From contig CAJNCS010000005.1 in the NCBI GenBank assembly GCA_905221325.1, forward strand, positions 148,685 to 212,684: DNA of 64,000 nucleotides, given 5' to 3'. This document shows positions 27,403 to 35,802 of this stretch, one piece after another. Made by a program: the position numbers and the translations under genes. Positions within the stretch are counted from its first letter, which is position 1; every line of letters begins with the position of its first letter. The notes under the pieces were generated by a model. It was not told the DNA's origin and did not search any database. It worked only from the letters and a program-made list of their open reading frames with translations. Source of the stretch: a bacterium (GTDB lineage Bacteria; Bacillota; Bacilli; Lactobacillales; Streptococcaceae).

Positions 27403-30063
27403 ATGAAAACTACAAAAGAAAGATTAGCAGCAGCTATTCATACACCTTTAAACGAAACTCTATCTTTTTATAAGACAAGTCTAACAGGCTTGACTGAGGA
27501 GCAGGTGGAGAAAAATCGTGACCTATATGGCGAAAACACCATCACCAAGGGTCAAGAAGACAGTATCCTCAAAAAGATTTACGAATCTATTATCAATCCA
27601 TTTACAATCATCCTCCTGGTCATCGCTATGATCTCCATGGTGACCAATGTCTGGTTGGCGAAGCCTGGACAAGAGGATCCGACGACCTCTATCATCATCG
27701 TCGTTCTCGTATTGATCTCTGGTGGCATACGCTTTGTCCAAGAATTGCGGAGTGACAAGGCTGCGACCAATCTATCAAAAATGATTGTGAATACAGCTAC
27801 AGTTATTCGCGAAGGCCAGAGTTTAGAGGTCGCAATTGAAGATTTGGTCGTTGGAGATATAGTCAAATTAAGTGCTGGGGATATGATTCCAGCAGACCTC
27901 ATTTTAACTGAATCACGTGATTTCTTTGTCCAACAGTCTGGTTTGACAGGTGAAAGTGATTCGGTTGAAAAACTGGCCTTGTCAAAAATGAGTCAGTCAA
28001 ACTTTGATAGTCTGCTAGAAGCAGAAGCGCTCGCCTTTATGGGAACCAATGTGATATCAGGAAGTGCCAAGGCTTTGATTCTAGCGGTCGGTGATGACAC
28101 CATGATGGGAGAAATCGAGCAGACTCTCAATACCTATGACGAACCGACCTCTTTTGAACGGGAGATGAACAGCATCTCTTGGCTCTTGATCCGTTTGATG
28201 TTAGTCATGGTTCCCATCGTCTTTCTCTCCAATGGCTTGACAGATGGAGACTGGCTGGAAGCAGGTGTGTTTGCACTGAGTGTTGGTGTTGGATTGACAC
28301 CTGAGATGCTTCCTATGATCATCACGGCCAGTCTAGCAAAAGGCTCCATTATCATGGCTAAGGAAAAAGTCGTCATCAAAAAACTCAATGCCATACAGGA
28401 CCTAGGTGCTATTGATATCCTATGCACGGATAAAACCGGAACCCTTACCCAAGACGAAATTGTCCTTGAATATCCTTTGGATATACATGGAGATTTGGAT
28501 TTATCTGTATTGAGACGTGCCTATCTCAATTCCTATTTTCAAACGGGATTGAAAAATTTAATGGACCGAGCGATCATTAAACGTACGGAAAAAGAAGCAA
28601 AGGATCATGATATCCTTCAAAATCTAGATCAAACTTTTCAAAAAATAGATGAATTGCCCTTTGATTTTGAACGCAGACGGATGAGTGTCATCGTCAAGGA
28701 TGAAAACGAAGTTGTTAGTTTGGTAACCAAGGGTGCCCTAGAGGAAATGCTTGTGATTTCAACCCATGTGGAATATCAAGGTCAGATTAGCCCTCTGACG
28801 GATGATATCCGAGTGGAAATCTTAAAAGAAGTAGACCAACTCAATCAACAGGGATTGCGAGTCTTGGGAGTCGCCTATAAAACAGGCCTAAAAGAAGGTT
28901 TTGCTTACTCAGTTGAAGATGAAAAAGAGATGATTCTAACAGGATATCTTGCCTTTCTAGATCCACCAAAACCATCAGCAGCACCTGCTATCCAAGCTTT
29001 GTTAGAACACGGTGTTCAAACAAAGATCTTGACGGGGGACAATGAGAAGGTAACCCAAGCAGTTTGCGAAAAAGTTGGTCTAGACGTTGATCAAATCTTA
29101 TTGGGTTCTGATATTGATGCCATGACGGACGAAGAGTTGGCTCAAGCAGTTGAGAAGGTGACGGTCTTTGCCAAACTCTCTCCGGATCAAAAAGCACGAA
29201 TCATTTTACAAATCAAATCGAATGGACATTGTGTCGGCTATATGGGAGATGGGATCAATGATGCCCCTTCTATGAAAGTAGCAGATGTGGGGATTTCTGT
29301 TGATACAGCAGTAGATATTGCCAAAGAAACGGCTGATGTCATTTTGCTAGATAAGGATTTGATGGTGCTTGAAAAAGGGCTGGTTGAAGGACGCAAAGTC
29401 TATGCTAATATGACCAAATATATCAAGATGACGGTCAGCTCTAATTTCGGGAACATTTTTTCACTTTTAGTGTCTGGTATCTTTTTGCCTTTCCTTCCCA
29501 TGGCTCCGATTCACTTGATTGTGTTAAATCTAGTCTATGATCTTTCTTGCATTGCCTTGCCATTTGATAATGTGGATGAAGACTTCTTGAAGAAGCCTCA
29601 TAAGTGGGAGGCTCAGTCCATTACTCGCTTTATGATTTGGATGGGTCCGATTTCTTCTGCCTTTGATATTTTGACCTTTATCTTGCTCTATTTTGTCATT
29701 GTCCCAATGGCGACAGGTCATGCTTATGTTCATGGAGCAGATTCTGCAAGGGGCTTTATCATCTTGTTCCAGACAGGTTGGTTCATTGAATCCATGTGGT
29801 CCCAAACCATGGTTATCCATATGCTTCGTTCAGCAAAGCTTCCTTTCTTGCAAAGTCGTCCGTCATGGTTTGTTCTTGGAACAACCTTGCTGGCAGCTAG
29901 TTTTGTGACCTTCCTTCCCTACTCTTCAATTGCGAGCCTGCTTCATTTAACACCTTTGGAACCAATTTATTTCCTCTTTTTGCTTTTGATAATCGTTCTC
30001 TATATGATCAGTGTTACAGTTGTGAAACGAATCTATATCAAAAAATTTAAAAGTTGGCTATAA
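27403..30063 (+). CDS. mgtA: MgtA-type P-type ATPase (magnesium-translocating)
   Basis: 886-aa P3B-type ATPase with about ten membrane helices, catalysing Mg2+ import in the family. TGESD (actuator domain), phosphorylation motif DKTGTLTQDE, MTGDN-like ILTGDNEKVTQ and hinge GDGINDAPS are intact. The C-terminal six-helix region contains IHLIVLNLVYDLSC. RBS TAGGAG six bases before the ATG. An M-box riboswitch, a leader ORF and competing hairpins lie upstream, giving strong evidence for control by magnesium. Calcium/manganese-exporting relatives exist in streptococci, but the M-box favours the magnesium role. Confidence 0.93.
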   Translation: MKTTKERLAAAIHTPLNETLSFYKTSLTGLTEEQVEKNRDLYGENTITKGQEDSILKKIYESIINPFTIILLVIAMISMVTNVWLAKPGQEDPTTSIIIVVLVLISGGIRFVQELRSDKAATNLSKMIVNTATVIREGQSLEVAIEDLVVGDIVKLSAGDMIPADLILTESRDFFVQQSGLTGESDSVEKLALSKMSQSNFDSLLEAEALAFMGTNVISGSAKALILAVGDDTMMGEIEQTLNTYDEPTSFEREMNSISWLLIRLMLVMVPIVFLSNGLTDGDWLEAGVFALSVGVGLTPEMLPMIITASLAKGSIIMAKEKVVIKKLNAIQDLGAIDILCTDKTGTLTQDEIVLEYPLDIHGDLDLSVLRRAYLNSYFQTGLKNLMDRAIIKRTEKEAKDHDILQNLDQTFQKIDELPFDFERRRMSVIVKDENEVVSLVTKGALEEMLVISTHVEYQGQISPLTDDIRVEILKEVDQLNQQGLRVLGVAYKTGLKEGFAYSVEDEKEMILTGYLAFLDPPKPSAAPAIQALLEHGVQTKILTGDNEKVTQAVCEKVGLDVDQILLGSDIDAMTDEELAQAVEKVTVFAKLSPDQKARIILQIKSNGHCVGYMGDGINDAPSMKVADVGISVDTAVDIAKETADVILLDKDLMVLEKGLVEGRKVYANMTKYIKMTVSSNFGNIFSLLVSGIFLPFLPMAPIHLIVLNLVYDLSCIALPFDNVDEDFLKKPHKWEAQSITRFMIWMGPISSAFDILTFILLYFVIVPMATGHAYVHGADSARGFIILFQTGWFIESMWSQTMVIHMLRSAKLPFLQSRPSWFVLGTTLLAASFVTFLPYSSIASLLHLTPLEPIYFLFLLLIIVLYMISVTVVKRIYIKKFKSWL

Positions 30064-30147
30064 ATTGATTTTGTCAAGAAAAAAGTACGGAAATCGCTAA
30101 AAAAGTTAAATTTTTTTAAAAATAGGTCGCAAGTCGGATGTTTTTTA

Positions 30148-30156
30148 TGGTATAAT
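30148..30156 (+). promoter_or_regulatory. Extended -10 promoter for spxA2
   Basis: TGgTATAAT, 42 bases before the start, with RBS GAAAGGGG. Confidence 0.65.
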
Positions 30157-30197
30157 AGATTAAACTGATAGTAACATGTAGCGAAAGGGGTAGGCAC

Positions 30198-30596
30198 ATG
30201 ATTAAGATTTATACCGTCTCCAGTTGCACAAGCTGTAAGAAAGCGAAGACTTGGCTCAACGCACACCAGTTAAGTTATAAAGAACAAAACCTTGGTAAAG
30301 AAGGGATTACGAGAGAAGAACTACTTGATATTCTGACAAAGACAGATAATGGAATTGCCAGCATTGTATCATCAAAAAACCGCTATGCGAAAGCTTTAGG
30401 AGTTGACATCGAAGATTTGAGTGTCAATGAAGTACTCAACTTGATCATGGAAACACCACGGATCTTAAAAAGTCCTATTCTCGTTGACGAGAAGCGTTTG
30501 CAGGTCGGTTACAAAGAAGATGATATCCGTGCCTTTTTACCACGCTCTGTCCGTAATGTAGAAAATGCAGAAGCACGTTTGCGTGCAGCTCTATAA
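30198..30596 (+). CDS. spxA2: Spx-family transcriptional regulator
   Basis: 132 aa, ArsC-like fold. The redox CxxC is at C10-C13 (SSCTSCKKAKTW), and TPRILKSPILVDEKRLQVGY is the conserved RNA-polymerase alpha-CTD contact and fold region. Spx binds the alpha C-terminal domain and redirects transcription under thiol and envelope stress. Streptococci have two Spx proteins; this locus, upstream of ireB-ruvX, corresponds to the SpxA2 position in pneumococcus (synteny inference). A terminator follows. Confidence 0.92.
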   Translation: MIKIYTVSSCTSCKKAKTWLNAHQLSYKEQNLGKEGITREELLDILTKTDNGIASIVSSKNRYAKALGVDIEDLSVNEVLNLIMETPRILKSPILVDEKRLQVGYKEDDIRAFLPRSVRNVENAEARLRAAL

Positions 30597-30602
30597 ACAT
30601 CG

Positions 30603-30637
30603 AGGCTGGGGTATCTCCTAGCCTTGTTCATTTTTTA
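30603..30637 (+). terminator. Terminator after spxA2
   Basis: AGGCTGGGG paired with TCCTAGCCT (imperfect), then TTGTTCATTTTTT. Confidence 0.6.
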
Positions 30638-30659
30638 TCAAAAAATCATGTGAGGAATT

Positions 30660-31229
30660 ATGAAAAAGATAGTAATTGGCGCAGCTACTCTCCTCCTGCT
30701 ACTTGCAGGATGTGGTCAAAAGAAGGAAACGACATCCAGTTCAAAACATGAATCCGAAACACTCCAGTCTACTCTGCCCATTTTGGAAAATGCGGAAAAG
30801 AATACGGTTGTGACCAAGACTTTGATTTTCCCTGAGTCAGGAGATGGCGTCAAGCAAACGCAAACCATTACCTATAAAGGAAAACAATTTCTAAAATTGG
30901 TTATTCGGCAGATACGGCCCTTAAGTGAAGAATTGAAATCCTTTATCGCTGACCACGGTCTTGAAGAAACTCAAAAAGCTCTTTTAGAAGCAGAAGAAAA
31001 GGATGAAATGCTTCAGGAAGCGCGTAAATTGGCAGGTTTTACACTTGAAACCAAACTGCTCAGTGAGACTGAAATCCAGACCACAACGACCTATGATTTA
31101 CAAGTCTTGGATGTCAAAAAGGCGTCACAGACAGATTATTTGAAAAATCTTGGCTTAGAGACTCTTTTGAAAAATGAACCAAGCCAATATATCGCAGACA
31201 GAGTGGCAAATGGTGCGACAGAACAGTAA
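30660..31229 (+). CDS. DUF1307 lipoprotein (YehR-like)
   Basis: 189 aa. Signal peptide with lipobox LLLLLAGC, so Cys19 should be lipidated and the protein held on the outer face of the membrane. The mature part begins with a Ser/Thr-rich linker and has the DUF1307 pattern (TKTLIFPESGDGVKQTQTIT, YKGKQFLKL). The family has no established function. RBS TGAGGAAT precedes the ATG. Confidence 0.85.
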   Translation: MKKIVIGAATLLLLLAGCGQKKETTSSSKHESETLQSTLPILENAEKNTVVTKTLIFPESGDGVKQTQTITYKGKQFLKLVIRQIRPLSEELKSFIADHGLEETQKALLEAEEKDEMLQEARKLAGFTLETKLLSETEIQTTTTYDLQVLDVKKASQTDYLKNLGLETLLKNEPSQYIADRVANGATEQ

Positions 31230-31257
31230 GAAAATCCAAATAAATGGATTGACTTAA

Positions 31258-31286
31258 TTGTAGAACGTAAGGAAATATGCTATAAT
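31258..31286 (+). promoter_or_regulatory. Promoter of ireB-ruvX-DUF1292 operon
   Basis: TTGTAG, 17 bases, TATAAT with extended TGc. Confidence 0.65.
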
Positions 31287-31316
31287 AGTACTATTCTAAG
31301 GAAAGAGGGTGTTAGA

Positions 31317-31583
31317 ATGGGATTTACTGAAGAAACTGTACGTTTTAAATTGGATGATTCCAACAAGAAGGAAATCAGTGAAACGTTGACAGATGTCTAT
31401 GCTTCTCTGAATGAAAAGGGTTATAATCCGATAAATCAAATCGTCGGTTATGTATTGAGTGGAGACCCTGCCTACGTTCCTCGTTACAACAATGCACGAA
31501 ATCAAATCCGTAAGTATGAGCGTGATGAAATTGTTGAAGAATTGGTGCGCTACTACCTTAAGGGACAAGGAGTCGATCTATAA
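31317..31583 (+). CDS. ireB: IreB-family regulatory phosphoprotein (UPF0297)
   Basis: 88 aa: [20 protein letters not shown] followed by [19 protein letters not shown] and [20 protein letters not shown], the family signature. In Enterococcus IreB is a substrate of the Ser/Thr kinase IreK and affects cephalosporin resistance; the N-terminal Thr is the phosphosite region. First of three genes (ireB, ruvX, DUF1292) with gaps of 3 and 15 bases, a conserved Firmicutes trio. Confidence 0.95.
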   Translation: MGFTEETVRFKLDDSNKKEISETLTDVYASLNEKGYNPINQIVGYVLSGDPAYVPRYNNARNQIRKYERDEIVEELVRYYLKGQGVDL

Positions 31584-31586
31584 TCT

Positions 31587-32006
31587 ATGAGAATTATGGG
31601 ATTGGACGTCGGTTCAAAAACGGTAGGCGTGGCCATTAGCGATCCACTAGGCTTCACCGCTCAGGGACTTGAAATCATCCAAATCAATGAGGATCAGGGC
31701 CAGTTTGGCTTTGACCGTATCAAGGAATTGGTTGACAGCTATAAGGTGGAACGTTTTGTAGTAGGTCTGCCTAAAAACATGAACAATACCAGCGGTCCGC
31801 GGGTAGAAGCCAGTCAAGCCTATGGAGCAAAGTTAGAGGAACTTTTTGGTTTGCCAGTAGACTATCAGGATGAGCGTTTGACAACGGTCGCTGCGGAGCG
31901 TATGTTGATTGAGCAGGCTGACATCAGTCGCAACAAGCGAAAAAAAGTCATTGATAAGTTGGCTGCTCAACTGATTTTGCAAAATTATTTAGATAGAAAA
32001 TTTTAA
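31587..32006 (+). CDS. ruvX: Holliday junction resolvase-like protein RuvX/YqgF
   Basis: 139 aa, RNase H-like fold. Catalytic motifs: [16 protein letters not shown] (Asp), [15 protein letters not shown], and [12 protein letters not shown] with [13 protein letters not shown]. The family is implicated in Holliday-junction resolution and 16S pre-rRNA processing. Second gene of the ireB operon; its start is three bases after the ireB stop. Confidence 0.95.
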   Translation: MRIMGLDVGSKTVGVAISDPLGFTAQGLEIIQINEDQGQFGFDRIKELVDSYKVERFVVGLPKNMNNTSGPRVEASQAYGAKLEELFGLPVDYQDERLTTVAAERMLIEQADISRNKRKKVIDKLAAQLILQNYLDRKF

Positions 32007-32021
32007 GACAGAGGAGAAACT

Positions 32022-32327
32022 ATGTCACACGATCACAACCATGACCACGAAGAACGTGAATTGATTACACTAGTAGATGAGCAAGGTAATGAAACCTTGT
32101 TTGAGATTCTTTTGACTATTGACGGGAAAGAAGAATTTGGTAAGAACTATGTTCTCCTAGTGCCAGTTAACGCGGAAGAAGATGAAAACGGTGAAGTTGA
32201 AATTCAAGCTTACTCATTCATCGAAAATGAAGACGGGACAGAAGGCGAATTGCAACCAATCCCAGAAGACTCAGAAGACGAATGGAACATGATTGAAGAA
32301 GTCTTCAACAGCTTTATGGAGGAGTAA
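32022..32327 (+). CDS. DUF1292 (YrzB-like) protein
   Basis: 101-aa acidic protein. A His-rich start ([12 protein letters not shown]) could bind metal; the DUF1292 core runs [20 protein letters not shown] through [20 protein letters not shown] and ends in an acidic tail. No function has been assigned to the family, although it is almost always linked to ireB and ruvX. RBS AGAGGAGA. Followed by an unusual series of hairpins. Confidence 0.9.
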   Translation: MSHDHNHDHEERELITLVDEQGNETLFEILLTIDGKEEFGKNYVLLVPVNAEEDENGEVEIQAYSFIENEDGTEGELQPIPEDSEDEWNMIEEVFNSFMEE

Positions 32328-32490
32328 AAACATCCAGTGGATGTTTTTAGCCCTGCGCCAGAAATTAGAAACGCAGGAACGTTCGGGGACGTTTTTAGCC
32401 TAGCTCCTTGAAATAAGAGAGAGCTGGTGAGTCTGGGAGACATTTTTAGCTCACGTTGAAATTCATAGTAGCTAGTGATTAGCTAACCAG
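32328..32490 (+). repeat. Three tandem hairpin units downstream of the DUF1292 gene
   Basis: Units spaced about 48-51 bp apart, each a short hairpin ending in TTTTTAGC: ACATCC-AGT-GGATGT (32330-32344), ACGTTCGGGGACGT (32379-32392), GTCT-GGG-AGAC (32431-32441). Each is followed by a spacer containing GAAAT; the first spacer has a second stem CCTGCG / CGCAGG. They look like repeated terminators or a repeat-based small RNA. Confidence 0.65.
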
Positions 32491-32494
32491 GTAA

Positions 32495-32527
32495 GAGGTT
32501 GGGATTTTTGTCCCGACCTCGCTTTTT
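32495..32527 (+). terminator. Strong terminator before folC
   Basis: GAGGTTGGGA / TCCCGACCTC, 10 bp, 6-nt loop, then GCTTTTT. Fourth hairpin in the same 200 bases. Confidence 0.85.
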
Positions 32528-32583
32528 ACTTGCAATTATACTTTGTTGTGGTAGTGGACTGTACTTTTGTTAAGGAGACATGT

Positions 32584-33834
32584 ATGTTTGAAGTAGAGGA
32601 ATGGCTCCATAGTCGGATTGGTTTAAACTTTAGATCTGGACTTGGAAGAATGCAGCGAGCAGTGGATTTGCTGGGTAATCCAGAGAGGACTTATCCTATT
32701 ATCCACGTAACAGGGACTAACGGTAAGGGGTCAACTATTGCCTTTATGAGAGAGTTGTTTGTTGCTTATGGTAAAAAAGTTGGTACTTTTACCTCTCCTC
32801 ATATCATCAGTATCCATGATCGAATCTGTATCAATGGGCAACCGATCGTAGATGAAGACTTTACCCGTATAGCTAACCAAGTCAAGGAGATGGAAAAAAC
32901 TCTTTTGGAAACACATGACCAATTGTCTTTCTTTGAGTTGTTGACCTTGATTGCTTTGCTTTACTTCAAAGAGCAGAGAGTGGATCTAGTCCTGCTAGAA
33001 GTGGGGATTGGTGGTCTACTTGACACCACTAATGTCGTAACAGGAGAGATTGCAGTTATAACTTCGATTGGGTTAGATCATCAGGAGACCTTGGGCTATA
33101 GTCTAGAGGAAATAGCCGAGCAGAAAGCTGGTATCTTCAAGGCTGGCAAGAAGGCAGTCATTGCCAAGCTTGCTCCAGAAGCGGAGCTTGTCTGTCACAA
33201 AAGAGCAAGAGAGTTAGCTGTTGAACTTTATCAAGCTGGACGAGACTTCGTCTTGAATGCGGGGGATTTTTCAAGTAAGCTAGCAAGCTTTTCACAGCTC
33301 GAAATCGGTTTGGAAGGTACCTATCAGCAAGAAAATGCCGCCTTGGCTTTACAAACCTTTCTTCTATTTATGGCGTCAAGAGGTGAAAGGGTCGAAGAAG
33401 AGCTTGTCAGACAGGCATTGAAAGAGACTCACTGGTCAGGTCGATTGGAACGGATTCGTCCGCATATCTACCTAGACGGGGCTCACAATCTGCCAGCCTT
33501 AACCCGTCTGTTCGAGTTTATCCAAGGGAAAATCCAGCAAGGCTATCAAGTTCACATTCTTTTTGGTGCCCTTAAACGCAAGGATTATCAAGGAATGTTA
33601 GGCTATCTATCTGAGCAGTTGCCTCAGGTGGAACTTAAGGTAACAGGCTTTGACTACCAAGGCTCTCTGGATGAAAAGGATGTGGCGGGTTACGATTTGA
33701 TTCCTTCCTATGGCGATTTTATCAGCGAATTTGAAGAAAGAGCCAATGACCAGGATCTGCTTTTCGTGACGGGATCCCTCTACTTTATCTCGGAAGTACG
33801 AGCGAGTTTAGTAGGAAGCGATGGGATTAGTTGA
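32584..33834 (+). CDS. folC: Folylpolyglutamate synthase / dihydrofolate synthase
   Basis: 416 aa from MFEVEEWLHSRIGLNF, chosen because TAAGGAGACA lies just upstream; the frame opens 18 codons earlier without an RBS. Mur-ligase fold: P-loop HVTGTNGKGSTI, VLLEVGIGGLLDTTNVV, SIGLDHQETLG and YLDGAHNLPAL. Adds glutamate to (dihydro)folate. Stands alone after four terminator hairpins and before a lipoprotein gene whose promoter overlaps the folC stop. Confidence 0.94.
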   Translation: MFEVEEWLHSRIGLNFRSGLGRMQRAVDLLGNPERTYPIIHVTGTNGKGSTIAFMRELFVAYGKKVGTFTSPHIISIHDRICINGQPIVDEDFTRIANQVKEMEKTLLETHDQLSFFELLTLIALLYFKEQRVDLVLLEVGIGGLLDTTNVVTGEIAVITSIGLDHQETLGYSLEEIAEQKAGIFKAGKKAVIAKLAPEAELVCHKRARELAVELYQAGRDFVLNAGDFSSKLASFSQLEIGLEGTYQQENAALALQTFLLFMASRGERVEEELVRQALKETHWSGRLERIRPHIYLDGAHNLPALTRLFEFIQGKIQQGYQVHILFGALKRKDYQGMLGYLSEQLPQVELKVTGFDYQGSLDEKDVAGYDLIPSYGDFISEFEERANDQDLLFVTGSLYFISEVRASLVGSDGIS

Positions 33835-33859
33835 CCGTCTAGGTTTAAGTTGCTATACT
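33831..33859 (+). promoter_or_regulatory. Promoter overlapping the end of folC
   Basis: TTGACC, 17 bases, TATACT with extended TGc. The -35 overlaps the folC stop codon. Confidence 0.75.
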
Positions 33860-33924
33860 GGAGGTAGGAGGTACATCTGGAAACTCTTCCAGCAAAATAT
33901 TGGCACAAAAGAAAGGAAATCGCT

Positions 33925-34380
33925 ATGAAAACGAAAACATTCACACTTTCTATTGCTTCCCTAGCAATTCTTAGTCTTTTAGCAGCTTGTGGATCTAAGA
34001 CACAAGCACCTACCCAGCAATCTACTCAGCAATCATCTTCTCAACAAGAATCATCTTCTAGCGCTGCTACAAGTGCTAGTCAACCACAAGCGTCCTCAAG
34101 TCAGGACGCTACTGTTGCTCAACCTACAAACATTGATGGTGCCTATACTGGAAAAGATGAGAATGACCAAATCACTCTTGTTGTAACAGGCAAAACTGGT
34201 ACCTGGACTGAGGTCGAACCAGATGGAGATAAGGAAATCAAACAAGTTAGTTTTGAGCCGGAAAATCAACGTGTCATCATCGGTGATGATGTCAAGAATT
34301 ACGCAGTTAATGGTAATCAATTGATTATCGACGATATGGACCGAGAGGTATCTGACCGAGTGGTATTAACTAAGCAATAA
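33925..34380 (+). CDS. Small lipoprotein with Ser/Gln-rich linker
   Basis: 151 aa. Signal peptide with lipobox LSLLAAC (Cys22). A low-complexity Gln/Ser/Ala linker (about 25-70) precedes a compact domain of about 80 aa (IDGAYTGKDENDQITLVVTG...) that looks like a small beta-rich lipoprotein domain. Expected on the cell surface; function unknown. The GTAGGAGG-type sequence near 33866 is too far upstream to be its RBS; AAAGGAAAT directly precedes the ATG. A terminator follows. Confidence 0.82.
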   Translation: MKTKTFTLSIASLAILSLLAACGSKTQAPTQQSTQQSSSQQESSSSAATSASQPQASSSQDATVAQPTNIDGAYTGKDENDQITLVVTGKTGTWTEVEPDGDKEIKQVSFEPENQRVIIGDDVKNYAVNGNQLIIDDMDREVSDRVVLTKQ

Positions 34381-34390
34381 TGATTAAGTA

Positions 34391-34434
34391 AAAGTTCCAA
34401 TGAGATGAAAGCTATCTTTTTGGAGCTTTTTTCT
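34391..34434 (+). terminator. Terminator after the small lipoprotein gene
   Basis: AAGTTCCAA paired with TTGGAGCTT across an A/G-rich loop, then TTTTTTC. Confidence 0.65.
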
Positions 34435-34471
34435 TGAAAAAAGGGCTGGCTGTTCTTTACTAACTTTTTAC

Positions 34472-34485
34472 TTAAAACGCTTACA
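34472..34485 (+). promoter_or_regulatory. Probable CcpA site (cre)
   Basis: TTAAAACGCTTACA matches the cre consensus TGWAANCGNTNWCA except at position 2. It lies just upstream of the -35 of the iron alcohol dehydrogenase promoter. Confidence 0.65.
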
Positions 34486-34490
34486 AATAT

Positions 34491-34519
34491 TTGTAAAACT
34501 TATACTGAGGTCGTATACT
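34491..34519 (+). promoter_or_regulatory. Promoter of the iron alcohol dehydrogenase gene
   Basis: TTGTAA, 17 bases, TATACT, 45 bases before the ATG. Confidence 0.65.
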
Positions 34520-34564
34520 TAAGGTAAATAATCAAATAGCGCAAAGGCGAAGGAGGAAAAACAT

Positions 34565-35716
34565 ATGGCTACATTTTACGTTCCATCAGTTAACCTTATT
34601 GGTAAAGGTGTTGTAAATGAAGTAGGTCCGTATATCAAGGAACTGGGGTATAAGAAGGCTCTCTTGGTGACAGATAAGTTCATCGAAGGCAGTGATATTT
34701 TACCCAAAGTCCTAAAACCATTAGATGCTGAAGGGATCGAATATGTGATCTTTAGCGATGTCGAGCCAAATCCGACTTGTAAGAACGTCAAAGACGGGGT
34801 GGCTGCTTTGAAGGAGCATGGATGTGACTTCATCATTAGTCTTGGGGGAGGATCTCCTCAGGATGCGGCTAGTTGTATCTCTATCATTGCGACAAATGGT
34901 GGAAAACCGCAAGACTATGAGGGTCTCCACAAGTCTGCTAAAAAAGGGTTGCCAGTGGTTGCGATCAATACAACAGCTGGAACTTCTGCAGAAATCACCA
35001 TCAACTATGTGATTACTGACGAAGAACGCAAAGTCAAGATGGTAATGGTAGATAAGAACAGCTTGGCCCTCATCTCTGTCAATGATCCAGAACTCATGCT
35101 TTCAAAACCGAAAGGATTGACAGCAGCAACAGGTATGGATGCTCTTACCCACGCTGTCGAAGCCTTGGTAACACCGGGTGCCTATGATGTAACCAAGAAA
35201 CTATCTATCGGAGCCATTGAACTCATCAAGGAGTACCTCCCTCGTGCTGTGGCTAACGGACAAGATATTGAAGCGCGTGAGGCGATGGTCAATGCTATCT
35301 TCCTCGGTGGTATGAGCTTTAACAATGCTGGTTTGGGCTACGTTCACTCAATGGCTCACCAGCTCGGTGCAGTGTATAATTTACCGCACGGTGTCTGCTG
35401 TGCCATGCTTCTTCCAGTTGTAGAACGTGAAAATGCCAAACGTGTACCAGAAGCTTTCCGCAATGTAGCCAAGGCTTTGGGACTTCATGTTGAAGGGAAA
35501 ACTGATGAAGAATGTGCTGACTATGCTATTGCTGAAATTGAAAAACTATCTGAAACCGTTGGTATTCCTAAGAAACTCACTGAACTAGGTATCGACGAAA
35601 AAGACTTTGACTTTGATTACCTTTCTAAGAATGCCTTGATTGATGCCTGTGCACCTGGAAATCCATTTATGCCAACCTTGGAAGAAACAATTGCTCTCTA
35701 CAAAGAACTCTTCTAA
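34565..35716 (+). CDS. Iron-containing alcohol dehydrogenase
   Basis: 383-aa group III ADH, interconverting aldehydes/ketones and alcohols with NAD(P)H. The nucleotide motif GGGSPQDAA and the metal-binding region MDALTHAVEALVTPGAYDV followed by GYVHSMAHQLGAVYNLPHG (Asp and three His ligands) are complete. The protein is close to the FucO/AdhB type, but the substrate cannot be fixed. RBS AAGGAGG. A cre-like site upstream suggests catabolite control; a terminator follows, so it is separate from the next operon. Confidence 0.93.
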   Translation: MATFYVPSVNLIGKGVVNEVGPYIKELGYKKALLVTDKFIEGSDILPKVLKPLDAEGIEYVIFSDVEPNPTCKNVKDGVAALKEHGCDFIISLGGGSPQDAASCISIIATNGGKPQDYEGLHKSAKKGLPVVAINTTAGTSAEITINYVITDEERKVKMVMVDKNSLALISVNDPELMLSKPKGLTAATGMDALTHAVEALVTPGAYDVTKKLSIGAIELIKEYLPRAVANGQDIEAREAMVNAIFLGGMSFNNAGLGYVHSMAHQLGAVYNLPHGVCCAMLLPVVERENAKRVPEAFRNVAKALGLHVEGKTDEECADYAIAEIEKLSETVGIPKKLTELGIDEKDFDFDYLSKNALIDACAPGNPFMPTLEETIALYKELF

Positions 35717-35750
35717 TTCGTAAAGTGAAAAGAAGCTAAATAATGCTGGA

Positions 35751-35780
35751 AAGAACTATCATTTTGGTAGTTCTTTTTTT
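35751..35780 (+). terminator. Terminator after the alcohol dehydrogenase gene
   Basis: AAGAACTATC / GGTAGTTCTT, 10 bp with one wobble, 5-nt loop, then a T run. It ends seven bases before the extended -10 of the next operon. Confidence 0.85.
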
Positions 35781-35787
35781 AAAAATT

Positions 35788-35796
35788 TGCTATTCT
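35788..35796 (+). promoter_or_regulatory. Extended -10 promoter of the GT-KAS III operon
   Basis: TGcTATTCT. Transcription would start about base 35803, which is the A of the first plausible ATG of the glycosyltransferase. Confidence 0.6.
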
Positions 35797-35802
35797 AGAC
35801 AT

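Noticed and set aside
32328..32490. CRISPR-like or type III antitoxin array
   Set aside because: Only three imperfect units of about 50 bp, no toxin or cas gene near; kept only as a tandem hairpin repeat.
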